Shown here: one piece after another, positions 46,607 through 57,082 of the stretch
Layout of the letters: each line of letters begins with the position of its first letter
Position numbering within the stretch: position 1 is the first letter of the stretch
Assembly (NCBI GenBank): GCA_021613535.1
Contig: CP075494.1
Span: forward strand, 1,860,001-1,924,000
Direction: 5' to 3'
DNA: 64,000 nucleotides
Source of the DNA: Adineta vaga
Taxonomy: Eukaryota; Rotifera
Notes under the pieces: model-generated
The model's input: the letters and a program-made list of their open reading frames with translations, nothing else
The model's database searches: none
What the model was told of the DNA's origin: nothing
Made by a program: the position numbers and the translations under genes

Positions 46607-47089
46607 CTTAGCAAGGTGTTCTCTATATACTTCAAAATTTCCCATTATGATGATTGTTAGATAGGTTATGAAACGCAGATTGATAGCACATTTCTGTTAG
46701 GCATACGCTAACTGAATATTGGTCATTCTTTCAAATATTTTATATAGTTTGATACTAATTCTTTTGAGCGCATTTGGATTAATAGCATCACTATGATCAC
46801 TCTGTGCACTTAGGATTACAATGCTTTTGTATGTATTCGCGTTTTCAAAAAATCTAGAGAGATACGTTTCGCTTTTACGATTGTTGTTTGGTCTTCTTTC
46901 TAGTTCATTTCGAGTTTTATTTATCATTTTTGTATTTATTTTAAAACAGCATTGAAGAAGTCGAAATGCAACAATCAATAAAAAAAACTTCTTCATATCG
47001 TTTTTTAAAAACGCTAAAATAAGAAAAACAAATCAAAACTGCGCTTAATGTTCTATGCTTTGCGATTTTAATTGTTCGTGGGCCAATCA
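46607..47089. other. 3' flank of hAT transposase
   Basis: No gene recognised. The right-hand end of the hAT element should lie here, but I could not identify its terminal repeat. Confidence 0.3.
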
Positions 47090-49499
47090 TCAGTTTTCAT
47101 CCATCTTATCTTTCAGAAAAACAGAATGTGATAGATTCGATGGATCAAGTCGTGATCGTTGTTTGCGTAGTAAATATAAAGTCGTGCTGAATGCACTTTC
47201 TGAAGGCACAGAGCTTGCAGGTGTAGCAAGAAAATGAGCTACCAATGTAGACAATATTGTAAGCTGAGCTTGATGTAGTCGCCAGAACTCTAACTAAACG
47301 ACAGAAAGACAATTACTTGTATAAGGGAATGACTTAAAACTGTGTTGTACTTACAGCATCTGCATCTTCATGACTAAGAATAATTTCGTTGTACCGTTTC
47401 TGAGCCAACGAACGATACGTGCTAAGCTGTTCTCCAAAATAGCTTTGATTATTCGATCGTCTATTTGACGATGAAGGCATTTTTTTTATCAAGAGAATCT
47501 AAAAATTCTGTCATGCGTAACCCTTTTGGTTTTTGAGATATGTTTGTTGGCATTGTCATTGACAATGAATTTTCATCCAATTCATCTTCTGTAATATCAA
47601 ACGCTCCACTATTTGTTTGCTCGTATAACACGTACAATTCACGCTCGATCGTTCTTCTGTCAACACGTTGAAGGCAACCATAGCCGAGCAGATCGAAATA
47701 AGCATGTTTCTGTATAGAAAATGGACACAGCTGAGGCTATCAGTAAAGAAAAAACTTCTTACCTTAAGTAAATTCCATTGATCCTCGTCCTTCTCAAAGT
47801 ATTTTTCCATGTTGAATAATAAAAGTTGTTTCAGACGGGAAAGAATGTTTGAATTATTCGATCCGGAGGATCTTTCATCTTGGAGAAATTCACGAATTTG
47901 AATGATACAGAAGAAACCAATGCCAATCGTTGAATATTGTCTGCCACTGATGAGTGTTGTCGCCTTCACGAATGGTTGAAGAACACGTTTTATTGATTCA
48001 ATCATGGTCCAATCAGCTTTTTCCAATTCAATTGATAAAAGTTTCTTCGTTTGCTTATAATTCAATCCGATATCATGTTTTTCACTGTTAAGCCTATTGA
48101 TCAGTTTCTTGTAGGCGATTATTGTTTTGAGGAGACGATAAGACGAGTTCCCTCTACTCTGGCAACCTAGTTGAAGTGACTGTTTGACGTTAAATTGTTT
48201 CTTGAGTGTATTAACATATGCCTTCAAAATCGATGACTTATTCACCAGTTTCACAAACGATCGACATTTCTTCATCAACACACCAATTGCAGCCTGTTCT
48301 GCTGCACATGTCGAAGGATCAAAATCTACTAAGACATCTTGTGACCAATTGTCAACAGTATCGATGTATGGATCAACAAATTCGTTTTCATTAGTATTTT
48401 CATCCGTGACTGTTGATGTTGTTGTAGCGGACGACGAGAATGATCCTTTTTGTTTACGAATCCAAAGACCAAGGCTGTTGCACACCGTCAGATGCAATCG
48501 ATCAGCAACACCTATGAATGGGATGCGAAATCATAGAGAATTTTTTTCAAATACATTCACAATATACACGATTTATTTCTGGACGCAATATTTCGAACAT
48601 TTTTATCATATTCGCTGCTCCGTCAGACGTTATTGTGGTTGTTTTATCATATACGTTTAATTCTTTCAATTTCTCTTGAACTGCATTTGAAATATTAGTT
48701 GCATAATGCCGTTGAGAAAAACTTGAAAATGCAATTATTTTCGAAACCGAATTGAAATTTGATGTAATGTAGTGACCGGTGAGACATAAATAGGAATATA
48801 AACGTTTGTCCGACCAGAAGTCACATGTCACAGAGATCCATGGAACTGTGAACAGTTTTTTCATGAGTAATCGTTTGTGTTCAGTATGTAATTGACTTAG
48901 TCGTTGCTGAACTGTGTGTCGATGAGGAGGTGAGTATCTTAGGAAGCCGCAGAAATAAAAATATCGAATCTCGAATTCTACTACTCTTACCTGGTACCAA
49001 CTGGTTGAATATCTTTAGAAGATCCGTTCGTCTAAAATCGCCAAAACTTCTTCCATCTTCTATAACACATTTAATCACCAAGGAATCGAGTTTTTTTTTT
49101 CTTATCAAACGGAAATTTTTTGATTGTTGATCTTTTTGTTACTGAAGAAACGAAGAATTGTTCCAGTTTGTGAACTTGGTAAAGATGTTTCCTTAAGCCT
49201 GTAGTTCCACTGTTTTTTCGACTCAGCACTGCGTCGCATAGACTGCATTTTGCTTTATCATCAGTACGCTTCTTCATGTGTTCCCATACATTCGAACGTT
49301 GATTGCTGTTCAGATTCTCTTGATTTTCGCGATCATATTCATCAGCTTCTTCGATGATATCTTGGTTGAAGATCTGACTGATCGAAGATGGTGGCAGACG
49401 AGATTTCGATTGCGTTGTTTGCGATTGGATTGGAGTGTTATCATTCTCAGTCAAATTTGTTGCTACACCCATCGCTTTCTTTGTTCCTTTTGCTGCCAT
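47090..49499 (-). mobile_element. hAT transposase (BED zinc finger type), frame-broken
   Basis: From ATG 49499: a BED finger (VWEHM...CSLCDAVL...LRKHLYQVH), a catalytic-core region (SVTCDFWSD, TSDGAANM), VADRLHLTVCNSLGLW, a long helical insertion, FGEQL..YRSLAQKRYNEI, and the C-terminal dimerisation segment LEFW...PASSVPSESAFSTT ending KDKMDEN at 47090. Plausible introns join VYCEC to VADR, NLLK to KHAYF and DADA to LEFW. The frame breaks at an A10 run near 49090 and an A8 run near 47483, and one junction near 48955 does not phase. Either the copy is dead or homopolymer errors have been introduced. Terminal repeats were not found. Confidence 0.82.
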
Positions 49500-49549
49500 T
49501 CTTTTTTCAGCGTAAAAGCTTCAGCACAACTGAAATCATTATTTTTCAA

Positions 49550-52500
49550 ATGAGCACGATACAGATATTTCTCTTGTTAAATCACCCTTCTTCAACTGAC
49601 TTGATTCGATTACGTGGCTTATTTTCTTTCTCTTTTCTGATTAATGCTGTATCACGTAGTCGGTCTTGCTTCAAATTGATATTTATAATTGTTTTAATAA
49701 TATGTATATTAAAAGGTGTTATTTTACTATCAGTATATTATAGTGAACAAGGTAAGAGTTATATTTTGACATCTGATATTCATCAATAATTATATTGATA
49801 GATTGATAAATATAATTTCGAAGTAATAAATGTTTGTTTCATAGGTTCAACCATGAATATATCAATGATTAATAGTTTAACCCTTTCCGGCCGGCTACCA
49901 GAAGAGAACAAGAAAGAAATCTTAATACTGCATATTCTTTGTCTTTTCTGTATGGATGTTACCATATTCCATCCACAAGTTCAAAGAACTGAAACAGAGC
50001 CGTATATCAATATGTTGCCATTTGGCAACATCCGGCCGTAAGGGTACAAACAGATAGGACAAGTCAGTTATTTTTCCTGTTTAGGAGCCCAATAATTTGA
50101 TGATAGTTCTATTATATATTGTCAAAGGAAGGCATATTTAGTTCATCTGTCTATCTCATGAAGCGTTGTGATGTAATATATTTCGATTATGCTCGAAAAC
50201 TGATCAAATTATCATAATTTTCATCAATTTCACTATAAAGACTCATCTAATGAGTAAGTTTCTAACAAGATTTGTAATGCTTTATGATACTCTGTGTGAA
50301 GACACTGTGATATGCTGTAAATCTTGTTAGAAACTTACTCATTAGGTGAGTCTTTATAGTGAAATTGGTGAAAATTATGATAATTCGATCGGTTTTCGAG
50401 CATAATCGAAATATATTACATCATAACGCTTCATGAGATAGACAGATGAACTCAATATGCTTTCCTTTGACAATATATAATAGAACTATCATCAAATTAT
50501 TGGGCTCCTAAACAGGAAAAATAAGTGACTTGTCCTATCTGTTTGTACCCTCACGGCCGGATGTTGCCAAATGGCAACATGCTCACATTTTGTTATTCGA
50601 GCATGCTAATTAATTCATGTTATAAGTCTAACAGATAATGGAGTTAGAGAGGAAAACTAAGCACCAGTCACTTCTCGGATGAAATGCTTGGCCAAATGAT
50701 AAGGGGATCATTTCCATTCGTGAGCTCTTTTGGACGTTTACAGAGAATTCATCCCACTCGCCAACAGTAGACTGTTCCTTTCTTTCAAAGGCATATATTT
50801 GTACTAAAATACGTATAGTTATTTATCAAACGACTTAGAAAACTATATCTCATCATTTTAAGATAAAACTTATATTGACATTGGTAAAATGTTGCCAAAT
50901 GGCAACATCCGGCTGGAAAGGGTTAAATACAACAACAATAACAATGTCAACACCTATATACACCTCAAGTTAGTTAATGAAATTAATAGATTTACATAAC
51001 GTATATGTCTTGAAATTAGATTTTTAAATTGAAAAATATTCACTAATATTAATTCATATGTATATCTTTAGACTCAACATGTCAATTTAAATGGAAAATT
51101 TTATCATTCTATACAGATTGTTGGGCAATCGTGTCTCCGATTAGCTTTGTTGTAGATATCAATGAGGATAATTTGGCTGATATAGTTTACGTCTGCTCTG
51201 GCTATAGTATACATGAAGTGAGGGTATTATTTGCAAACGGAAACGGTTCGTTCGAATATATGTCAAGAGTTTTAGCTAAACCTATCAGAGACCGGCGGGA
51301 CTGCGGGATTGTCCCGTCTCGTACCGCCGCGGGACGGGACAGAAAATTTAAGATTTAGGGCGGGACGAGACGGGACGGGACAAATACGCGAAAGACGCGG
51401 GACGGGGCGGGATAAAATTTATATTGAATTGTCCCGCGAGGAATATTTCTTTTATTTTTGTACCGCACTAATATTTATCTCAGAATATCTGTGAGAATAA
51501 TCTAATTTATTATTTTTATCTTTAATGTAGAAATATTTCTTTTATCACTAATTGCACCAAATCTGTTAAATATTTATTCGTTATTTTTCTACAAAAAGAA
51601 AAAATGACCTTTTTTAGAACCGTATGTTTTTATTCAAATAGTGATGATCAAAAGTCTTGATTCACTTTTTAGTTTTGAGCCATATATTTAGATTATCTGA
51701 TGAAGTTGAACTATTTCAGTCTAATAATATCAAAAATACTGCATATGCTTTTACTCTTTATTATACAGTAGTTTTTTTAAATTAATATGAAAGATCGTGA
51801 ACAAACATACTAGAAACTGTTATAAGACATCTACACTGCACCAAGGTTATGCACATTGTCCTCATAAACTCTGCTTTACCTTTTTTCTATTTCTGAATAT
51901 CGTTACAAATTTGCTGGAAGTTTTCTCGTTAGGATAATTCGGATCTCAGACGATTCGATTGTTTTTTCGTCATTTGATAGCGTAAGGCGAGTACTATGTA
52001 TCTATCTTTCTATCACTGTTTCTCTCTATATATAGACACCTGTATAATAGAAAAAACTCTTTGAAGATAGAATTTAATAGAGCTTATTGAGCTTTCCAAA
52101 ACTGTCTATATGGGAAAAACTGAATCTTTTTATTCCCATAAATTTATCAACCGCTTATATTTTATACATTTGCTACACGAATGATAGTTACAATATTTTC
52201 TGTAGTAGCAATAGAAGTTTCTCAGATTTTATTTATAGGTCCGAATGAATTTATATTTTTCAACCATATAGAGCAAATTCATTGTGAAAATATATAATAA
52301 GATACAGTTTGAAAATAAATAGCAGATATATAGAAAAAAATATTAAGCTAATGATTGTTTATTTAAAATATCTTGTTGAAAATTTTTCGTAGGAGGCGGG
52401 ACAAGACGGGACGGGACGGGATAATTAGAAGCTATTAGCACGGGATGCGGGACGGGACAAAAAATCCTTGTCCCGCCGGTCTCTGAAACCTATGCATGGC

Positions 52501-53373
52501 GTACTTCATATGCAGCTCGGTGATGTGAATAATGATCGTCATATCGATATAATTGTAACAAATATTTACTATAATTCCAGTTTCCTAATTTTTCTTGGAT
52601 ATGGTAATGGAACATTTCAACCAGGAATTTATCCAAACGTTCACATGACAACAAGTATAGTTGACATGGCTTTAGTGGATGTCAATAAGGATAACAAACT
52701 GGATATCGTTTTCATTGTTCCATCTGATTTAAATATTTATGTATATTTTGGAAACGGTGATGTAACGTTTTCTTCAGCTAAGCTCTTATTTGTAGAATCA
52801 AGCCTACATCTCACAAAACTAGGTTTTGGCGATTTTAATAATGATACTCATATAGATATTGCTGTATTCAGTTTGCAATCTCTCCATATTCATGTATTAT
52901 TTGCAAATGGTGATGGAAGTTTTCAATCTTCGATATGTTTGTTCACTGCATTCGATGCTTCTCAAACGAATATGGTAATCAATGATTTTGATGGCGATCA
53001 TCAGTCCGAGATAGCTTTTTTACATAGCTGGAAAAATGTTGTCTTTCTGTTGTATCAGTATAAAAATAGCACTTTTCATGTTAATGAGCTGATTGTTAAT
53101 GGATTGACTCTAATAAAAAATGATATAAGTCTACATCATTTAAATAGTGATAAATATCTGGACGTCATTATTAACCGACGTTATATTCTTATGGGAAAAG
53201 GAAATGGAAATTTCCAAGTGCATGCTATAAATTATACTATTACTCCTAATAATCAAATACCAATTTATTTTGATAATTTCAATAATAGTGTTTGCCAAAA
53301 TATACCTCTTGTAAGTTATGGATCAGGAGGTGTATCCTTGATTACAAATACATGTGAATGTTCGACATTTTAA
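49550..53373 (+). CDS. FG-GAP/VCBS-repeat membrane protein interrupted by two transposons
   Basis: Exon 1 (49550-49751) has a basic N-terminus and a TM segment (CFKLIFIIVLIICILKGVILL). Exon 2 (49845-49880 plus 50927-50968) is a Thr/Ser linker cut by a piggyBac-like element at TTAA. Exon 3 (51072-51285 plus 52494-53373) carries FG-GAP units (FVVDINEDNLADIVY, LGDVNNDRHIDIIVT, ALVDVNKDNKLDIVF, GFGDFNNDTHIDIAV) with the D-x-[ND]-x-D calcium-type loops and FANGNGSF or GYGNGTF turns. It is cut by a 1,200-bp hAT-type element. With both elements and one duplication copy removed, the frame is continuous for 457 residues and all junctions are phase 1. The intact protein would be a type II surface protein with an integrin-like propeller. 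As it stands the allele is disrupted unless the elements are spliced or excised. Confidence 0.85.
49877..50926. mobile_element. piggyBac-like element (TTAA target) with nested fold-back
   Basis: TTAA on both sides (49877-49880, 50923-50926), ends CCCTTTCCGGCCGG and CCGGCTGGAAAGGG. Internal copies of the same end (CATCCGGCCGTAAGGG at about 50028; CCCTCACGGCCGGATG at about 50549) each adjoin the small palindrome GTTGCCATTTGGCAAC. No transposase is encoded. It could be one 1,042-bp element, or two MITEs flanking a palindrome. Confidence 0.78.
50014..50578. repeat. long near-perfect palindrome
   Basis: Arms of roughly 250-260 bp (about 50014-50273 and 50318-50578) are inverted copies with scattered mismatches around a spacer of about 45 bp (TGCTTTATGATACTCTG...). 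Matching landmarks: GTACAAACAGATAGGACAAG with CTTGTCCTATCTGTTTGTAC, and GAGTAAGTTTCTAACAAGAT with ATCTTGTTAGAAACTTACTC. Confidence 0.9.
51286..52485. mobile_element. 1,200-bp non-autonomous hAT-type element with 8-bp TSD
   Basis: Terminal repeats CAGAGACCGGCGGGAC and GTCCCGCCGGTCTCTG are perfect over 16 bp, and AAACCTAT is duplicated at both sides (51278-51285, 52486-52493). CA...TG ends with an 8-bp duplication are the hAT signature. The subterminal zones are full of GGGACGGGAC-type motifs in both orientations, probable transposase-binding sites; the centre is AT-rich without a coding frame. The insertion splits the FG-GAP coding frame. Confidence 0.92.
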
Positions 53374-55033
53374 ACTGTCAAAAGACTTATCCTAACTGCT
53401 CTAAAAAAAATTTGATAATTGATCCAGTGATAAACAGTGATTTCATTCAATTATACTTTCACTTTTACTTTTCTTTTTGCTTATCTGTTGTTTGTTTTAT
53501 TCAATATTTTATCCTCTTATTTAATCGCTTAATAATCACTATTAATTTTAATTCACCAATAAAACTCTTTTAATTTGAGGATGTGAGGATGGGTATCGTC
53601 CTTTTATCCACACCTTAGTTGATCTTAAAGAACATTAGCTCCACGTATAATAAAAACACATTTACGATATGAATTCACTATTCATTGCTGTTATTGGATG
53701 ATGACTTCGAATAATGTGCTTGTACTTCTGCCAAATTGGATTATCTAATGGCGATACATTCTTTGATGAATGTGTTGGCGTGTAACAAACGTCTGCTATG
53801 CATTTGAATTGACTAACTTTTAATACTTCGATCATATGTTTCCTATTATGAGCTCGACTTTTATCTTGAATCTTATAACTAACAACTTAAATCCAGACTC
53901 GACAACTCCATGACGATATTCTTCTAATACGTTGTGCTTGAAAATATTAGTATAACTAATTTGGTGTTTTGTCTTCGTGGATAACGAAGAGAAAGATAAA
54001 GTAAATACAAACACCCTCAATGTGACAGATTAGTATCTTGAGGGTGTGGGTGTGGGTGAGGGTGAAGATTGGTAATACTGCTACAGTCACATCTACAAGA
54101 TGCGAGCTTGCAATTAGTACAGCATTTATATTCTGTTTCTTTCTCAATTTACTCTCATCTTTCAAGGTTGCCTTTTTTTTATTGCTTTTGAATAATAAAA
54201 TGAAAATAAAACTATGATCGAATATCAGAAGAGCACTAAAGCATCAAACAATTGCTTATAAAGAGAAATTTGATATCATATCAGTATCATAGTTAAATAT
54301 TTGACTGCGTGACAAGAACTAACACTGAAGTTTATCTATCAACAAGAGAATGAAAACGTTGGTTGCATACGTATATATATACCCTGATTTTTTAGTGAGT
54401 CTATCGTACAGCTTTGAGTATGGATTTATTCGTTTAGTGATCGTTAAGTTTTAAAAATGATCATAAAATGACTAAATCCATAGTCGAAGCTGTACCACAA
54501 ATCTTAAACTATTTTAGATTCAAAGAAATAGTGTGCGAATTTAGACTTCAACAAGCCATCCTCTATACTCTGTACAATTGAGGAGGGTGGGTGTGGGTGT
54601 GTAGGTATTATCTGGTAATCCACAGCCTCACCCACACCGCAGCCCTCGCACCCACATACCCACACCTACACCCAACCGCAATTTCATTCAATGGATGGTG
54701 CAATAGTTTTTTCCTAGATCTGAAATTGCATAATTTACGACATTTAGACATTTTCTCAAAGAATGTTGATAATTATATTCAGCTACTATTTATTCGAATG
54801 AGACCCTTGGATAACTGGTTTTAATCTAGTATAATATAATTGATTATATCATTCGTTTATTAGATCGTTCAGAAAGTGGTTGGACATAAGGATTTTTTCA
54901 ACGCTCTATATAGGTTTATTTTGATTGAAAAGAATTACACAAAAGAAATAGAAATAGAAAAAAAATTAATAATGAAATGGTGAATAATTCGATGAAAAAA
55001 TCCGAAGAAAAACTGAACTGAATACAAAAAGTC
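53374..55033. other. intergenic region with four telomere-like tracts
   Basis: Degenerate palindrome at 53573-53616; ACACCCTCAA (54011) facing CTTGAGGGTGTGGGTGTGGG (54037-54066) in the opposite, tail-to-tail order; and a long element at 54580-54681. No gene is supported; minus frames at 53832-54165 lack domains. Confidence 0.5.
54580..54681. mobile_element. telomere-like palindromic element (copy t)
   Basis: GAGGAGGGTGGGTGTGGGTG on the left, then about 70 bp of CACACC, CCACATACCC and CACACCTACACCC units on the right after a loop near TATTATCTGGTAATCC. Confidence 0.7.
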
Positions 55034-56420
55034 TTACAAATAAAATATAATATTTGGATTCTGTAGGAAAATAGTTCTTAAACGTACTTTTTCGTTTTCA
55101 GATATTAGATTGTGTCTTATATCTAATGTTCTTAATTGTTTCATTTTCACTAATTCTTCTGCTGGTACAGTTCGCAATTGATTTCCGTCTAAGAAAAGCA
55201 TTTTCAATGTATCACCAAGTCTGCTGACCGTCTTAGGTAATGTCTCAATCTTATTATTAGAAAATCGTATATCTTCCAATGGACCTTTTGCTCGCACAAT
55301 ATCCGAAATATCAACAAATCGATTATTGGATAAACCGAGTGCCTTTAATTTACTACTAGATAGAATTTGTTTGGGAATTTGATTAAAAAGATTATTCTCA
55401 AGAACTAATGTGACTAAATTTTCTGTTGGAAAGTCTTCCGACAAGTCAGTCAAATTGTTTTTACCTGTGACACGAAAATCTATGATAGAAGTGACAGTAT
55501 TGAATACAGTCGGAATTTTCACTAGACCTGTAGTACTTAATTCTAAAAATTCAAGATTAGTCAAAGTGGAAAAACTATCAAATGATTGAAATTTAGAAAT
55601 ATTGATGACCAGTGTTCTCAATGTTGGATTTAGATTTTTAAAGAAATCAGATGGAACTGATGATCCAGCGAAATAACTCACCCACAAATTTTTCAGTGGT
55701 AAAAAACTAAGAGAAGCAGATAACTGTTTTAGTGGAGCACTAACAGATAAAAATCTTAATTTTTTACAATTGCTTAATGATTCTGGAAGTACTGTCAGTT
55801 GCCATCCTACTGCATTTAGCGATTCTAAATTAGTTAATTTCCCAATTGTCTCTGGTATTTCATTTCCATCAGCAATATTTTTTAAATCGAGAGCCATTAC
55901 TTGAGTCAAATCACCAAGCTCTGCAGGTATACGCCATTGAGGTCGTTGGAATGCTAAGCTCAGTTGCGATAAATGGGTAAGACAGTATACCTGAAGAGCT
56001 TCCTCTGGTCCATTGTTCCACACCCAAAAATCAAAAACTTGTTGGTCGGAATTAATTCTAGCACATGGACCCTTTGATGTACATTCCGTTGTTCCATTTG
56101 CAATTGTAATATTGAATGGTAGAGAATAAAGAACATCAAGATCAGATGAATATTGTGTACAATTCAATGAGGGTAGCACGGCTTTTCCTATATAGAATGA
56201 AATCTATGTTTATCAATTATGACGTGAGAGAATTTAACATTCAATTTTTTTATTCTGATGAAAATGTGATTGCACAATTACGTGCAATTTCGACACAGAA
56301 TGAGCACTGTACGTAGCAAGGACACAGTCATTAAAAAATAAACAATACAGAAACAAACATACCTTCGATATGCTGAAAAATCGACAACATTACGGTCGAC
56401 ATGAGAAATATTAATTTCAT
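55034..56420 (-). CDS. secreted leucine-rich-repeat protein
   Basis: Exon 1 (56420-56363) encodes a signal peptide (MKLIFLMSTVMLSIFQHIEG). A phase-1 intron leads to exon 2 (56187-55034), for 403 residues in all. An N-terminal Cys-containing cap (LNCTQYSSDLDVL, CTSKGPCARI, VYCLTHLSQLSL) precedes about ten LRRs of the type LKALGLSNNRFVDI and LEDIRFSNNKIETLP. The protein ends with IFLQNPNIIFYL and has no TM segment or GPI-like tail. The cap plus LRR plan resembles secreted LRR proteins of plants, amoebae and oomycetes, so horizontal origin is possible but not shown. Probable extracellular protein binding. Confidence 0.85.
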
Positions 56421-57082
56421 CTTGAAGAAATAAAGTTTTTGTATTACAACAATCACTGTGTATCTGTCTATTTAAAGGCAAAGTTATTGTGATGAATACG
56501 TCATTCTCACTCCTACGAAAAAATAAATAATACGATAAGGTGATTTTGGAAAAAGAATTTTTGATAATATGATAATGACTAACGATGTACGGGTGTAGGT
56601 GACTGTTATTTTCATCTACGCCCTCATCTTTAAGAGGGTGTCAATGAGCGTATGTGAATTAGGTTGAGAAGAGACACTCTCTTCTATCTTCATCCACCCA
56701 CACCCACCCTCTCTTTCTGTACTCTGATCTCTTTCAAGAAACTGATAAATGTATTGAAATTATTCGAATAAAATCATTTTGAGTACAATTCATATTTCTC
56801 TTTATTAATTATATTTGAAGAATAAGTTTGAGAAGGTTCTTCATATGTTGTATGTTTATTATTTTTCAAAAAAAACCAAACACGACTGGTGATAGAGATC
56901 AAAACTAGTTCAAAGGTCAGACGGCGAGAGAAATGAGAGAGAAAGAGAAAAAAGGGAAATATATATGTATGTATGACATCGAACCGCACATAAGACATAT
57001 ATAGCAGAACATAACGAAAAGAAAAGTTAGGGATAACAAAGTATTAGCTGTTATCGCTAACATTTACTGTCCATTCAATTAA
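56421..57082. other. intergenic region with telomere-like tracts
   Basis: Degenerate elements at 56589-56634 (GGGTGTAGG...CTACGCCCTCAT) and 56634-56712 (GAGGGTGTCA...CACCCACACCCACCCTC; the loop includes GAGAAGAGACACTCTCTTC, itself a hairpin). No gene seen. Confidence 0.5.

Noticed and set aside
46222-46635. 137-codon minus-strand protein over the minisatellite
   Set aside because: Tyr/Asn-rich product of a 32-bp tandem repeat that happens to lack stops; no domain.
47090-52485. The hAT transposase at 47090-49499 as the source that mobilised the 1,200-bp element
   Set aside because: I could not find CAGAGACCGG-type ends around the transposase gene, so the link is unsupported.
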